Source: Chlamydiales bacterium | Lineage (GTDB): Bacteria; Chlamydiota; Chlamydiia; Chlamydiales; SM23-39 | NCBI GenBank assembly: GCA_030681135.1 | Contig: JAUXXF010000005.1 | Location: forward strand, 37,109-101,108 | DNA: 64,000 bases | Direction: 5' to 3' | Part shown: one piece after another, positions 17,072 through 25,765 of the stretch | How the letters are laid out: each line of letters begins with the position of its first letter | How positions within the stretch are numbered: the stretch's first letter is position 1 | Notes under the pieces: generated by a model | Seen by the model: only the letters and a program-made list of their open reading frames with translations | The model's database searches: none | Told to the model about the DNA's origin: nothing | Position numbers and translations under genes: made by a program

Positions 17072-17288
17072 GCCATTTATCCAAAAATTGTTTTTGATGT
17101 TGACTTACCAACCCATGTAGCTCATTTAATTCTTTTTTTGCAAATCCTAGGTTGTTTGCAAGAGATACGTTTTTTAGCCAAAATTTGGCCGAAAAGCCTT
17201 CTCTATCTACATGAATATGCGGAGGTTCATTAGGTTCATGGCTATAGAAATAGAAGCGGTAGGGACCTATCAGGAGAACCGTGGGCAT
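17046..17288 (-). CDS. DUF4160 domain protein
   Basis: From the ATG at 17288 the protein is 80 residues, MPTVLLIGPYRFYFYSHEPN, then PPHIHVDREG, ending with a helix typical of DUF4160 (~80 residues). The frame is open upstream to an ATG at 17426, which would add 46 residues of no known domain. That upstream start has no ribosome site and sits inside a perfect hairpin (17415-17446). I therefore prefer the internal start, although its own ribosome site is also weak. It is the first gene of the DUF4160-DUF2442 pair. Confidence 0.75.
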   Translation of the reverse strand: MPTVLLIGPYRFYFYSHEPNEPPHIHVDREGFSAKFWLKNVSLANNLGFAKKELNELHGLVSQHQKQFLDKWHGYFGTKN

Positions 17289-17414
17289 AATACATTCTTG
17301 TTGGAATACCCAATATACCTCTGAAGTCCGCATTTTCGCAACATGAACTGCTTGAATTTTTAGAGTATGGGAATTTGGAATAAATTTTTTGATCTTGGAA
17401 TAAGTCTCATCAAT

Positions 17415-17446
17415 CTGCTTTTTCATCTGAATAGATGAAAAAGCAG
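17415..17446 (-). promoter_or_regulatory. hairpin over the upstream ATG of the DUF4160 frame
   Basis: CTGCTTTTTCAT and ATGAAAAAGCAG form a perfect 12-bp stem with an 8-base loop. The stem includes the ATG at 17424-17426. In RNA it would either block that start or act as a terminator between the flanking genes. Confidence 0.55.
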
Positions 17447-17454
17447 GTCGAATG

Positions 17455-17477
17455 AGGGTATATTTTTTCTATACCCT
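17455..17477. terminator. hairpin after the 17489-18259 gene
   Basis: AGGGTATA / TATACCCT with a T-rich 7-base loop, 12 bases beyond the stop at 17489. No T-run follows on the minus strand, so termination is uncertain. Confidence 0.4.
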
Positions 17478-17488
17478 GCTTCCACTGT

Positions 17489-18259
17489 TTAGTAATGAAC
17501 GTATCGGAGATTGGTTTCTTTCTCTAGAGAATTGCGGGCTGTTTGAACAGCGCTCAAGAGCTTCTCTGCTTTGGAAGACAGCGTTTTATCGGTGTCAAAA
17601 TATCCCCAACGAACTGTTATTGCAGCGCCTGAACAGAGCGTTCCGACGATTCCAATTCCCATTAAGGTAGGAGAAACAAAGAATCCGCCAACAGCCAAAA
17701 GAAGGGCTGATGCAAGGAGGGCTGTTTTCAAAATAACGCCAACCTGTGCGTCGCGCTGAACAATCTCGATCATTTTTTTTTCTTTTTTGAAGATACCCTT
17801 GACGCTGTCTTGTGTAGAGTTTTCAAGGTTTGTTAATTCTTTTTTTACATGGAGACGCTGTTTTTTGAGCGCTTTCATCTCTTTATCCGTTTGATTCAAG
17901 ATGGCGAGATCTTGTCCAATAAAATAAGATGCGGTGAAAGTAACAATCGTACCCACAAAAGCAGCTATTGGAGCCCATTGTTCAGCAGGATCTTTCTTTT
18001 TGGATTGCGTGTGACTCGATTGAGCAGGCGCTGGATTGTTGATAATGACGGTTTGTCTTGGATAACCCCAGAAGTACCAAGAAGGCGTGTAATAAGAGTC
18101 GTGATGGTAATAATGATGATGGACTGTATGAGTTGAAGAAGATCCGGAAGATGATGATGTAGTAGGCTTTGATGGAACGATCAGATCGTTTGCATATTTC
18201 TCAGCATGCGCAAGAGCTGCTTGTGTCTTTGTAAATGGATTAATTGAAAGAGAACTCAT
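17489..18259 (-). CDS. hypothetical protein with paired hydrophobic segments
   Basis: 256 residues. The N-terminal third is polar and rich in Ser, Thr and His (a run SSSSGSSSTHTVHHHYYHHD around residues 35-55). A membrane helix follows at about 94-115, then a coiled-coil-like basic stretch (128-165). A hydrophobic hairpin is at about 177-215 (GVILKTALLASALLLAVGGFFVSP and TLMGIGIVGTLCSGAAI). The paired helices recall chlamydial inclusion membrane proteins. No family is recognised. The His-rich N-terminus might bind metal. Confidence 0.65.
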   Translation of the reverse strand: MSSLSINPFTKTQAALAHAEKYANDLIVPSKPTTSSSSGSSSTHTVHHHYYHHDSYYTPSWYFWGYPRQTVIINNPAPAQSSHTQSKKKDPAEQWAPIAAFVGTIVTFTASYFIGQDLAILNQTDKEMKALKKQRLHVKKELTNLENSTQDSVKGIFKKEKKMIEIVQRDAQVGVILKTALLASALLLAVGGFFVSPTLMGIGIVGTLCSGAAITVRWGYFDTDKTLSSKAEKLLSAVQTARNSLEKETNLRYVHY

Positions 18260-18602
18260 TATAACCTCAGATTAAGTTTTTCGAAAAAGATAATAATAAA
18301 ATGTGGCTTTTTTGTGTACTATAAAAATTATTATAACAAATGTGTAATGCTAGATAATTGATCTTCTAGGTTTTGTAGAAGGAGTAATGGTTACTTGTAT
18401 TTAGTGCAGCTGGAAGGTGGTTCTAGGGCAGAATGTTTGTGTTTGACCTGGGTGGAGTTGAGAGAAGGGGGACTGCGAATATTTTAAGATTTTCTTTTTT
18501 AGAAAACTATTTTTTTAAAAAAGGGGAGGAGGTAAGAATTTTCCTTGAAGGGGAATGGATAGAAGATGTACCATAGGAGATGCAACTAATCTATAGTTTT
18601 TT
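18260..18602. other. divergent intergenic region
   Basis: 343 bases between genes read in opposite directions, so it should hold both promoters. It is A/T-rich near 18290-18350 with several TATAAT-like hexamers but no convincing -35. A G-rich purine stretch lies near 18410-18540. No open frame or RNA gene is supported. Confidence 0.4.
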
Positions 18603-19760
18603 ATGAAAGATTCTTTTCCTCAAGCAAAAAACCCTTTAGTTCTTCGTTATCATCGATTGATGGACGCTTTTGCGAAATCTGACGATGAACGTGATTTTTA
18701 CATGGATAAAGTAGAGGGTTTTATCATTTATGCCGATTTGGATAAAGCCGTCGATGAATTGGAGTCTCTTGAAAAAGAACTCGTCGAAAACGCTCAGCGC
18801 TATTGCTTATTGCCCAAAATGACCTTTTATGAAATTAAGAAATTCATGGAAGGCTTTGTTCATGAAAAAGTGTATGATATTGATACTAAAGAAAAACTGC
18901 TCGACATCATCTCTTCCAAAGAAGCTAGAGAGAATTTTTTAGAGTTTATCTATGATCATCTCACGGAACTTGAAAAATGGCAGCAGTATTATGTTGAACG
19001 TTCTCGTATTCGGATCATTGAATGGCTAAGGCAATATAATGTGCAGTTTGTTTTTGAAGAGGATCTTGAACTTACGAAAAATCTCTTAGAGAAGGTTAAG
19101 CGCAATTTATTTGAGACGAAAGTATCTAAAGATGTTAGTCAAGCGCGCGATGTGTTATTTGCAAAGGCAAAAACCTATTATTCGAATGAAGCTTTAAATC
19201 CTCGTCCAAAGCGAGGACGTCCTCCTAAGCAAATCGTAAAAGTTGAGCTTGAGCCTCAAGTCAGTATGGATATTTATACGCAAGTTCCTCCAGCTTGCCG
19301 TCTCTTTTTATATCTTCCAGATATTAGTTCAGCAGCTTCTGTTACCTTCTCTTCAAAGTTTGAGACGGAAGAGCATTTATTGGCCTCTCTTCGTGGGAGT
19401 CCTAGGCTCCTGGTTGATGAGAAACTGGAAGCTCTATCAGCTCGTTTGGAGTCATTGCGCCATTTATCGGACAGGCTTGCCAGTGTTGATAAATTGGGAG
19501 GGGTCGGGGGATCTAAGGAAGGGGAGAGACGATTTTATCAACCCCCTCCTGTTAAACCGAAGCTTACTGATACTAAGGCCGTAGAGGTGATGGGGGATCA
19601 AAAATCTGCCAAATTAGACATGGCTGTCGACTCAGTCTTGCCTAAAAAGAGGGGAAGACCTCGCAAAGAGACAGGTCCTGAGGAGTTTGCGACACAAAAA
19701 CGGCGTCGTTTTGCCATCAAGAAAGTGACGCAGATCAAAAGTAAAAAAGAAAAAAGCTGA
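18603..19760 (+). CDS. AT-hook DNA-binding protein with UPF0158-like helical domain
   Basis: 385 residues. The first ~200 are helical and charged, with ARENFLEFIYDHLTELEKWQ and SRIRIIEWLRQYNV, which resemble UPF0158 proteins. Two AT-hook-like cores follow: PKRGRPPKQ (near residue 203) and KKRGRPRKE (near 350), separated by a ~145-residue region of low similarity to anything known. The C-terminus is very basic. AT-hooks bind the minor groove of A/T-rich DNA and are more common in eukaryotes. The protein could act on the bacterial chromosome or be a secreted nuclear effector; the sequence does not decide. No clear ribosome site precedes the ATG. Confidence 0.75.
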   Translation: MKDSFPQAKNPLVLRYHRLMDAFAKSDDERDFYMDKVEGFIIYADLDKAVDELESLEKELVENAQRYCLLPKMTFYEIKKFMEGFVHEKVYDIDTKEKLLDIISSKEARENFLEFIYDHLTELEKWQQYYVERSRIRIIEWLRQYNVQFVFEEDLELTKNLLEKVKRNLFETKVSKDVSQARDVLFAKAKTYYSNEALNPRPKRGRPPKQIVKVELEPQVSMDIYTQVPPACRLFLYLPDISSAASVTFSSKFETEEHLLASLRGSPRLLVDEKLEALSARLESLRHLSDRLASVDKLGGVGGSKEGERRFYQPPPVKPKLTDTKAVEVMGDQKSAKLDMAVDSVLPKKRGRPRKETGPEEFATQKRRRFAIKKVTQIKSKKEKS

Positions 19761-19966
19761 TCGCATCAAAGCCGATTTGGTGTTGCAAGTTGACATAACT
19801 TCCTGGTCTTAGGGGGCTTGAGAAAAACTTGGAACAGCCGCAGTAAGTGTGGACTTGTGTCTGAAGGCAGCTTTTATTAGTTCCTTAAAACAGTTCTTTA
19901 GAGTATACTTATCTATAAGATGAGCCCCTATTCCAGGGGTTTGCAAAGAAATGTTTTAATATCCTT

Positions 19967-22006
19967 ATGAGCTTACAGTCCAGTTTAGATCATTTTGTAG
20001 AATCTGTTTTGTTGACTCGAGGTCATTTACTTCGAGCTCTTCGAGCTATGCATCATACTCGTTTTATGGATGAGAAGATGGGTAAGCTTGTTCGACAGAA
20101 TAAAGGGGGAACCTTTCATTTACCTGTCATAGGCCATGAGATGATTGGGGTTCTTTCGGCCTTATCGCTGATTCCAGGAACTGATTGGGGGCTGCCTTAT
20201 TATCGGGATCGTGCGTTTGCCATTGGGCTTGGGTGTAGTCTATCTGATATTCTAGCAGCTTTTTTAGCTCGAGATATTCCCCATCATTCTGGTGGAAGGA
20301 TGATGCCTGAGCATTTTTCTCACGTAGGCCTTCGTATTCCCTGTCAATCAAGTTGTGTAGGTTCTCAGTTTCTCCAGGCAGTAGGAGTCGCTAAATCAGC
20401 TCAGCTTCGCGCTGCAAAAGAAGTTGTCTATGTATCTGCAGGAGATGGAGCGACCTCGCAAGGAGATTTCCATGAGATGCTGAATTTCGCTTCTCTTCAC
20501 AAGCTTCCGCTTGTCATTGTCATTCAAGACAATGGTTGGGCAATTTCTGTTCCCACGAATGAACAAACAGCAGGGGGATCGATCGTCCACATGGCACGAG
20601 GTTATGAGGGGCTTTCAGTTCACGATATTGATGGATGCGATTATGCAGAAACCTCTCGGGCCCTCCACCAAGCCGTAACGAAAGCGCGCCAAGGTCAAGG
20701 ACCCAGTCTTGTTGTGGCCAGAGTGCCACGAATTGGTTCTCATAGCAGCAGCGATGATCCTAAAAAATATAAAACAGAAGCGATTCTTGCAGAAGAAATC
20801 TCTCGTGATCCGATCCAACGATTTGAAAAGTGGCTCATTTCAGAAGGTCATTTTTCGAAAGAAGAAATAGAGCAGCTTCGTCTTCAACATATGCAAGAAA
20901 TTGAAGAGGCGGCTCTTCTTGCTGATCAAGAGCCCTTCCCTCTCAAAGAAACAGCTGCCGACCATGTATTCAAATCTTTTTCTTTCCCACCTTCTATCTC
21001 AGCTCCTCCCGGTGAGTCGATTGTGATCATGGACGCTTTGCATCACGCGATGCAAGAAGAGATGGTTAAAGATCCTGGAGTCGTCGTCTTTGGTCAAGAT
21101 GTTGCTCATGGTAAGGGAGGCGTTTTTGGTCTTACTCGGAGTTTCACAGAGCAGTTTGGTTCTCATCGTTGTTTCAATACGCCGCTTGCTGAATCGACCA
21201 TTGTTGGCTTAGCTATTGGCCTTTCGTTAGATGGATTTCATAAGCCTGTTGCAGAGATTCAATTTGCAGATTATTCCTGGACAGGGATGAATCAGCTTTT
21301 TAATGAGCTCTCCAGTTTTCATTATCGTTCTAAAGGACAATGGAACTGTCCTGTCGTGATTCGTATGCCTTATGGTGGCTATATTCAAGGTGGACCTTAT
21401 CATTCTCAAAGTATTGAAGCCTTTTTAAGCCATTGTCCAGGGCTAAAAGTCGTGATTCCTAGCAACGCTGCGGATGCAAAGCGCTTATTAAAAGCAGCTA
21501 TCCGCGACCCTAATCCTGTTGTTTTTCTCGAGCACAAAGCTCTTTATCGACAGCGCCTTTTTTGCGCGAGACCGGAAACGGGCCCTGAAGAGCTGTTGCC
21601 TCTTGGTCAGGCCCAGATTGTTCGAGAAGGTTCAGATGTAACAGTTGTTGCATGGGGGATGACTGTCCTTATGGCCCATGAAGCGGCAGAGCTTCTTGGT
21701 AAAGAAGGACATTCTATCGAAGTGATCGATCTCCGTACCATTGTTCCTCTTGACTTTTCAACCATCCTTGACTCTCTCCGCAAGACAGGCAAGCTCCTTA
21801 TCGTTCACGAAGCTGCACGCAATTGCGGTTTTGGAGCAGAGCTCGCAGCCAGGGCCGCTGAAGAAGCTTTCTTTTTTCTCGACGCCCCCATTCAGCGCGT
21901 TACAGGAAAAGATTGTCCAGTGCCTTACTGCAAAGATCTCGAAGACGAGGTTCTTCCTCAAGTTAGCGATCTTGAAGCAGCTCTTCGTAAACTCCTCGCC
22001 TTTTAA
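19967..22006 (+). CDS. 2-oxoacid dehydrogenase E1, alpha-beta fusion
   Basis: 679 residues join both E1 subunits of a branched-chain/pyruvate-type dehydrogenase. The alpha half (1 to ~335) has the thiamine diphosphate motif GDGATSQGDFHE (159-170) closing with DN at 188-189. The beta half begins near 350 (ESIVIMDALHHAM) and has FGQDVAHGKGGVFGLT, FNTPLAE and PYGGYIQGGPYHSQS. E1 decarboxylates a 2-oxoacid and loads the E2 lipoyl arm. Chlamydiaceae carry the same fusion, annotated as pdhA/B or oxoisovalerate dehydrogenase; the substrate is uncertain. No E2 or E3 gene is adjacent. Repeat elements lie directly downstream. Confidence 0.93.
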   Translation: MSLQSSLDHFVESVLLTRGHLLRALRAMHHTRFMDEKMGKLVRQNKGGTFHLPVIGHEMIGVLSALSLIPGTDWGLPYYRDRAFAIGLGCSLSDILAAFLARDIPHHSGGRMMPEHFSHVGLRIPCQSSCVGSQFLQAVGVAKSAQLRAAKEVVYVSAGDGATSQGDFHEMLNFASLHKLPLVIVIQDNGWAISVPTNEQTAGGSIVHMARGYEGLSVHDIDGCDYAETSRALHQAVTKARQGQGPSLVVARVPRIGSHSSSDDPKKYKTEAILAEEISRDPIQRFEKWLISEGHFSKEEIEQLRLQHMQEIEEAALLADQEPFPLKETAADHVFKSFSFPPSISAPPGESIVIMDALHHAMQEEMVKDPGVVVFGQDVAHGKGGVFGLTRSFTEQFGSHRCFNTPLAESTIVGLAIGLSLDGFHKPVAEIQFADYSWTGMNQLFNELSSFHYRSKGQWNCPVVIRMPYGGYIQGGPYHSQSIEAFLSHCPGLKVVIPSNAADAKRLLKAAIRDPNPVVFLEHKALYRQRLFCARPETGPEELLPLGQAQIVREGSDVTVVAWGMTVLMAHEAAELLGKEGHSIEVIDLRTIVPLDFSTILDSLRKTGKLLIVHEAARNCGFGAELAARAAEEAFFFLDAPIQRVTGKDCPVPYCKDLEDEVLPQVSDLEAALRKLLAF

Positions 22007-22010
22007 TGTA

Positions 22011-22055
22011 GTGGGACTTCGTCCCACGCCCTACCAAAGGACAAGTCCTTTGGAA
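22011..22055 (-). repeat. class C double-hairpin repeat, copy 2
   Basis: GTGGGACTTCGTCCCAC (22011-22027) and CCAAAGGAC..GTCCTTTGG (22033-22052) are the reverse-oriented partner of 3925-3972. It begins five bases after the E1 stop and may work as its terminator. Confidence 0.85.
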
Positions 22056-22072
22056 TCCTATTAAAAGGGTCT

Positions 22073-22234
22073 TATAGTCATTTAAATTTAGATTTGCAGA
22101 TCTTGCTGCGTCGGCTTAGCCCAAATTTTTCTTCCTTCGCTCGAGCCTTGCCTTCGGCAATGGTCTCTCGCTCCAGGAAATAAAATTTGTGCGCCTTCTA
22201 GCCATATCTGCAAATCTAAATTTAAATGACTATA
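22073..22234. repeat. class B palindromic element, copy 1
   Basis: A 162-bp element with perfect 29-bp inverted arms (22073-22101 and 22206-22234, containing GTCATTTAAATTTAGATTTG). The interior holds GTCGGCTT and a 38-bp core (22138-22175) with CGGCAATGGTC and TCGCTCCA. The core matches 63898-63935 (reverse orientation) at 34 of 38 bases while the arms do not match. The rest of 22007-22422 is A/T-rich with no gene. Confidence 0.85.
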
Positions 22235-22422
22235 TGTAGTAGCAACAAGAAGAGATTGCACGGTTTGTGCTACATTTTCGATTATCAAAAAAATCTTTAA
22301 TTAACCTCAATCTGAAAGCGAAAAAAAATAATTGTTTTTATTTTAATAGCTTTTTCTAGTTTAATTAAATTTAAACAAATGTTAACATTTAATCGAAAAT
22401 AATTAAAAAACGTGTAAATGTA

Positions 22423-23307
22423 ATGCTGTTTTCGGTGTTTAATAATTCTTATATAGAATCGATTGGCTTCTCTAGTGCAAATGTTTTGGCTCAAACTGAG
22501 CGAGCTTGGAGTTATGCAGCGGAATCCATTAACTCCTTTGCTTCTCAAATATTTACTTTCTCTTCGGGGTTGGCTTTATTGGAAATCGACTGGTTATATG
22601 ACTTTGCTCCTATTTCCCCATTTGACACTTCCAATATATCAGAAAACTTTGCCTTGGATGTAAAGAATTATTTTCTTGAATCCTTAGCAGTCTTGAAAGA
22701 AAATAAAAGAATCTATTTAGATCCAGCTCAACCCTTATTTTGTCTTTCGATGGCGCTCCTTAGCTATTACAAATATCTACAAGCAAGAAGAGCTATCAAT
22801 GAAATTAAGGAAAATCCCGATCCGCAGATTCAGGAAACTCAGAAAGAAAAGTTAGAAGAACAATATCGAAATCTCGCTTTATCACGACTGGGTTTCTTAG
22901 CCCTTCCTAATCTGTTTTTTTCTAAGCCTGCTGATAATGTCTGGAATAGTTGCGTAACTATATTTAATCGAATGATTCAGAATGTTTATTTACTTCGCCC
23001 TGCTGTTCGACAAATGAGCTCTTTGCCTCATGAAGCCTGCTTTCAGCTTTGTGATGTTTATTCTCTTCGCCCTGTTCGGGAATTTTCCTATTTTTCTTAT
23101 GAGGCTTCCTTTCAAGTTGCTGCTAATACTGTGTGTAGTATAGCTACAGCGGCCCTAATATCGCGTCAGCTTGAGGTCTCATCCACAGATGATCCTTTCA
23201 TTAATTGGGTTTTAATTGCAGGTCTATACAGCTCTTCTCTACAAAATGTTGTTAGCATTTACCGAACTTGTGAATTTGCGCAAAAAAAACTACTGCAGAA
23301 GTTGTAA
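22423..23307 (+). CDS. hypothetical protein with hydrophobic segments
   Basis: 294 residues with several moderately hydrophobic helices (near 45-60, 100-115, 140-155 and 235-285) and a charged helix in the middle (INEIKENPDPQIQETQKEKLEEQY). Two neighbouring stretches look like a degenerate internal duplication: YLLRPAVRQMSSLPHEACFQL and YSLRPVREFSYFSYEASFQV (about 193-235). The gene sits in very A/T-rich surroundings. No family is recognised. Its 3' end overlaps the convergent small gene by 18 bases. Confidence 0.6.
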   Translation: MLFSVFNNSYIESIGFSSANVLAQTERAWSYAAESINSFASQIFTFSSGLALLEIDWLYDFAPISPFDTSNISENFALDVKNYFLESLAVLKENKRIYLDPAQPLFCLSMALLSYYKYLQARRAINEIKENPDPQIQETQKEKLEEQYRNLALSRLGFLALPNLFFSKPADNVWNSCVTIFNRMIQNVYLLRPAVRQMSSLPHEACFQLCDVYSLRPVREFSYFSYEASFQVAANTVCSIATAALISRQLEVSSTDDPFINWVLIAGLYSSSLQNVVSIYRTCEFAQKKLLQKL

Positions 23308-23529
23308 AAAGGAATGTAGCGTATTCATAAAAGACAAGGCTTCGCCGAAGTTTTGGACCTCTATTTGATGCAGCTTATTGATTTGCATACAGCTAACGGC
23401 TGTAAATAGGGTTGCAATACTTAAAACAGCAATAGCGGTTAAGGCAGAAAAAATCCAATTAGATTCTCTAGGTCTTTGTAAGGCTACAACAGAGAATTTT
23501 GCATCTACTATTCTATTTATATGTGACAT
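23290..23529 (-). CDS. small single-span membrane protein
   Basis: 79 residues from the ATG at 23529, which has AAAGG six bases upstream. A polar N-terminus (MSHINRIVDAKFSVVALQ) leads to one membrane helix (FSALTAIAVLSIATLFTAVSC), then a short polar tail. The frame runs further upstream into map, but that start is not needed. It lies 8 bases after the map stop and may be read with it. Function unknown. Confidence 0.55.
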   Translation of the reverse strand: MSHINRIVDAKFSVVALQRPRESNWIFSALTAIAVLSIATLFTAVSCMQINKLHQIEVQNFGEALSFMNTLHSFLQLLQ

Positions 23530-23537
23530 AAAACCTT

Positions 23538-24404
23538 TTAAAAATGGGTAAGGACTTCGTGGCCTGATTCGGTGATGAGGATGGTATGCTCCCATTGGGC
23601 TGTGGGCTTATTGTCTTTTGTTCGGACAGTCCATCCATCTTTGAGATCGAGAACTCCTTCTCGGACGCCCGCATTGATCATCGGTTCAATCGTGAAGATC
23701 ATGCCTGGAGCGAAAGGAATGTTGAGGCGATTGTAGTGATGAGGAATTTCAGGAGCTTCATGAAAGGCAAGGCCAACGCCGTGACCGACAAATTGGTTGA
23801 CGACTGAGCAGTGCTGGGACGTCGCATAGTCTTCGATCGCTCGGCCGATTTCGTAGACATGATTGCCTGGGTTGCACACTTCGATCGCCTTGAGGAGCGA
23901 GGTGAGAGATACATCGATGACTTTTTGTTTTTCCTCAGAGATAGAGCCGATGGCGACCATGCGGCTTGAGTCGCCAAAATAGCCGTCCACGATACAAGAG
24001 ACATCGATATTGAGGATGTCTCCTTCTTGAAGAGGACGTTTGTCAGGGATGCCGTGACAAATGACTTCGTTGAGGGATGTGCAGATGGTTTTAGGATAGG
24101 GAGGTTTACCGTATCCTAAAGGAGCTGGTATGACTCCTCTCTTGGCATGAAGTGCGCGGGAAAGCTCATCGAGTTCCAAGGTAGTCACGCCAGCTTTTGC
24201 TGCACTGCAAATCTCTGCTAAAATATCAGAGGTCACTTGACAGGCTATCCGGATTTTCTCGATTTGTTCTGGAGTTTTTAAAATAATGCCGAACGTGTCG
24301 AGATACCGTTTTGCAAGAGGCGTTGTAGCTGGATAGTCAGGGTAGTGGCATTTTTTCCATTTTTTGCCGCTGCCACACCAGCAAGGATCATTTCTTGAAG
24401 TCAT
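23538..24404 (-). CDS. map: methionine aminopeptidase with SEC-C zinc motif
   Basis: Removes the N-terminal Met from new proteins in the cytosol. 288 residues. The N-terminus carries a SEC-C motif, NDPCWCGSGKKWKKCH (Cys8, Cys10, Cys19, His20), seen in chlamydial and some other type I enzymes and thought to aid ribosome contact. The five metal ligands are in place: Asp134, Asp145, His208, Glu240 and Glu272. The start overlaps the truA stop by four bases (ATGA), so map is translated after truA. Confidence 0.95.
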   Translation of the reverse strand: MTSRNDPCWCGSGKKWKKCHYPDYPATTPLAKRYLDTFGIILKTPEQIEKIRIACQVTSDILAEICSAAKAGVTTLELDELSRALHAKRGVIPAPLGYGKPPYPKTICTSLNEVICHGIPDKRPLQEGDILNIDVSCIVDGYFGDSSRMVAIGSISEEKQKVIDVSLTSLLKAIEVCNPGNHVYEIGRAIEDYATSQHCSVVNQFVGHGVGLAFHEAPEIPHHYNRLNIPFAPGMIFTIEPMINAGVREGVLDLKDGWTVRTKDNKPTAQWEHTILITESGHEVLTHF

Positions 24405-25132
24405 ATATAGTACACTTGATAAAGAAAAAGTCCATTAGCGGGCGCTGTCATCCCTGCTTTAGCCCGATTAGGCTGAGAAAGCAGAGTGGACATCTCCGAT
24501 TCGGACAAAGTTTGTTTGCCAACAGCCACTAATGTACCCACAAGTCTTCGAGCCATTTTATAGAGGAATCGATCTCCTAGGATCCGAATTTCTATTTGGT
24601 CGTTGGAGGGAGTTAAAATTTGGACGTTAAACAAAGTTCTCATTGTATCGTCTATTTTCATTGTTGTAAACGAAGCAAAATCATGGGTGCCTATGAGAAG
24701 TGAGGCAGCTCGGTGCATGGCCTCGAGGTCCAAGGGCTCATAAATATGCCAGGTGTATAAGCGGCTCAGCGGATCTTGAACAGGGCGGAGGTTGATGTAA
24801 TAGCGATATTCTTTTTTTAAGGCATGCACGGTAGGATGAAACTCATCGCAGACTCGCTCTATTTCTAAGCCCCGAATATCTGAAGGTAAGACAGAGTTGA
24901 GGCTGTAAAGAAGGCGAGGAAGAGGAATTGGCTTGGTAAGAATAAAATTGACTATCTGTTGTTTTGCATGGACTCCGCGGTCAGTGCGCGAGGCGGCCTC
25001 AACGATTACGTGCTCTCTTACAATCTGAAGAAGAGCTTTTTCCAGGGCTTCTTGAATACTAGGCCCGGCTTTGGTTTTTTGCCAACCAAAATACCGGGTT
25101 CCATCATAGGATATAATTAATTTGATGTTCAT
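24401..25132 (-). CDS. truA: tRNA pseudouridine(38-40) synthase TruA
   Basis: Makes pseudouridine at positions 38-40 in the anticodon arm of many tRNAs. 243 residues match the usual length. The nucleophile Asp51 sits in ASRTDRGVHA. YDGTRYFGWQ at the start and FLYKMARRLVGTLVAVG near the C-terminus are family signatures. Cytosolic. It is coupled to map through a 4-base overlap and follows marC at 24 bases. Confidence 0.95.
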   Translation of the reverse strand: MNIKLIISYDGTRYFGWQKTKAGPSIQEALEKALLQIVREHVIVEAASRTDRGVHAKQQIVNFILTKPIPLPRLLYSLNSVLPSDIRGLEIERVCDEFHPTVHALKKEYRYYINLRPVQDPLSRLYTWHIYEPLDLEAMHRAASLLIGTHDFASFTTMKIDDTMRTLFNVQILTPSNDQIEIRILGDRFLYKMARRLVGTLVAVGKQTLSESEMSTLLSQPNRAKAGMTAPANGLFLYQVYYI

Positions 25133-25156
25133 GGGAAACAGTATAACAGAAAACGG

Positions 25157-25753
25157 CTATCTTTGATAATGGATAAAGCCGCTTACGCCATTGAGGAACA
25201 TCTGGATGGCGATCAGAGTCAATATGAGCCCCATAAGCCTTTCAAGCGCTAAAATACCCCTCCATCCTAAGATCCGTTCGAGAAAAGAGGAGGCTAAGAG
25301 GATGAGCAGGGAAGCTGTCCAGGCGAGGAAGATTGCGCTGAGCATAATAAGATGATTTTCTTCTTGCTTAGCGTAAATCATGACGGCCGCAAGGACAGAG
25401 GGGCCTGCTACGAGCGGTACCGCCAAAGGAACGATAAATGGCTCTGATGTATGGGGCAGTTCATTGAGAGATTCATCATGACGGGTTGGAAAGACCATTT
25501 TTAAAGCGAGCAAGAAGAGGATAATGCCTCCGCTGATTTGAACGGTATCTTCTCGTACTTTTAAAAAGTCCATTAACCTTTCGCCTATGAAATTGAACAC
25601 CATGATAATCCCTAAAGCGATGAGGAGTTCTCTGATGATGATTATCCGCTGGCGATGCGGAGAAATTCCTTTGAGAAAGCTAATATAAAAAGGAATATTC
25701 CCTACTGAATCCATTAAGAGAAAAAGAGAAAAAGCAATTGACCAAAGTGTCAT
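25157..25753 (-). CDS. MarC-family inner membrane protein
   Basis: 198 residues, six predicted helices, with family stretches MDSVGNIPFYISFLKG and PLAVPLVAGPSVLAAVM. MarC/UPF0056 proteins are inner-membrane proteins of unknown transport role; the old link to antibiotic resistance was not upheld. It lies 12 bases after a MOMP-like gene and upstream of truA-map, all on the minus strand. Confidence 0.88.
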   Translation of the reverse strand: MTLWSIAFSLFLLMDSVGNIPFYISFLKGISPHRQRIIIIRELLIALGIIMVFNFIGERLMDFLKVREDTVQISGGIILFLLALKMVFPTRHDESLNELPHTSEPFIVPLAVPLVAGPSVLAAVMIYAKQEENHLIMLSAIFLAWTASLLILLASSFLERILGWRGILALERLMGLILTLIAIQMFLNGVSGFIHYQR

Positions 25754-25765
25754 AAAGAATTACCT

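Noticed and set aside
17415..17477. Two adjacent hairpins as a CRISPR-like or repeat array
   Set aside because: The two stems are unrelated in sequence and there is no regular spacing.
22297..22548. Minus-strand frame opposite the hypothetical gene start
   Set aside because: A/T-driven open frame with no ribosome site, overlapping the start of the better supported plus-strand gene.
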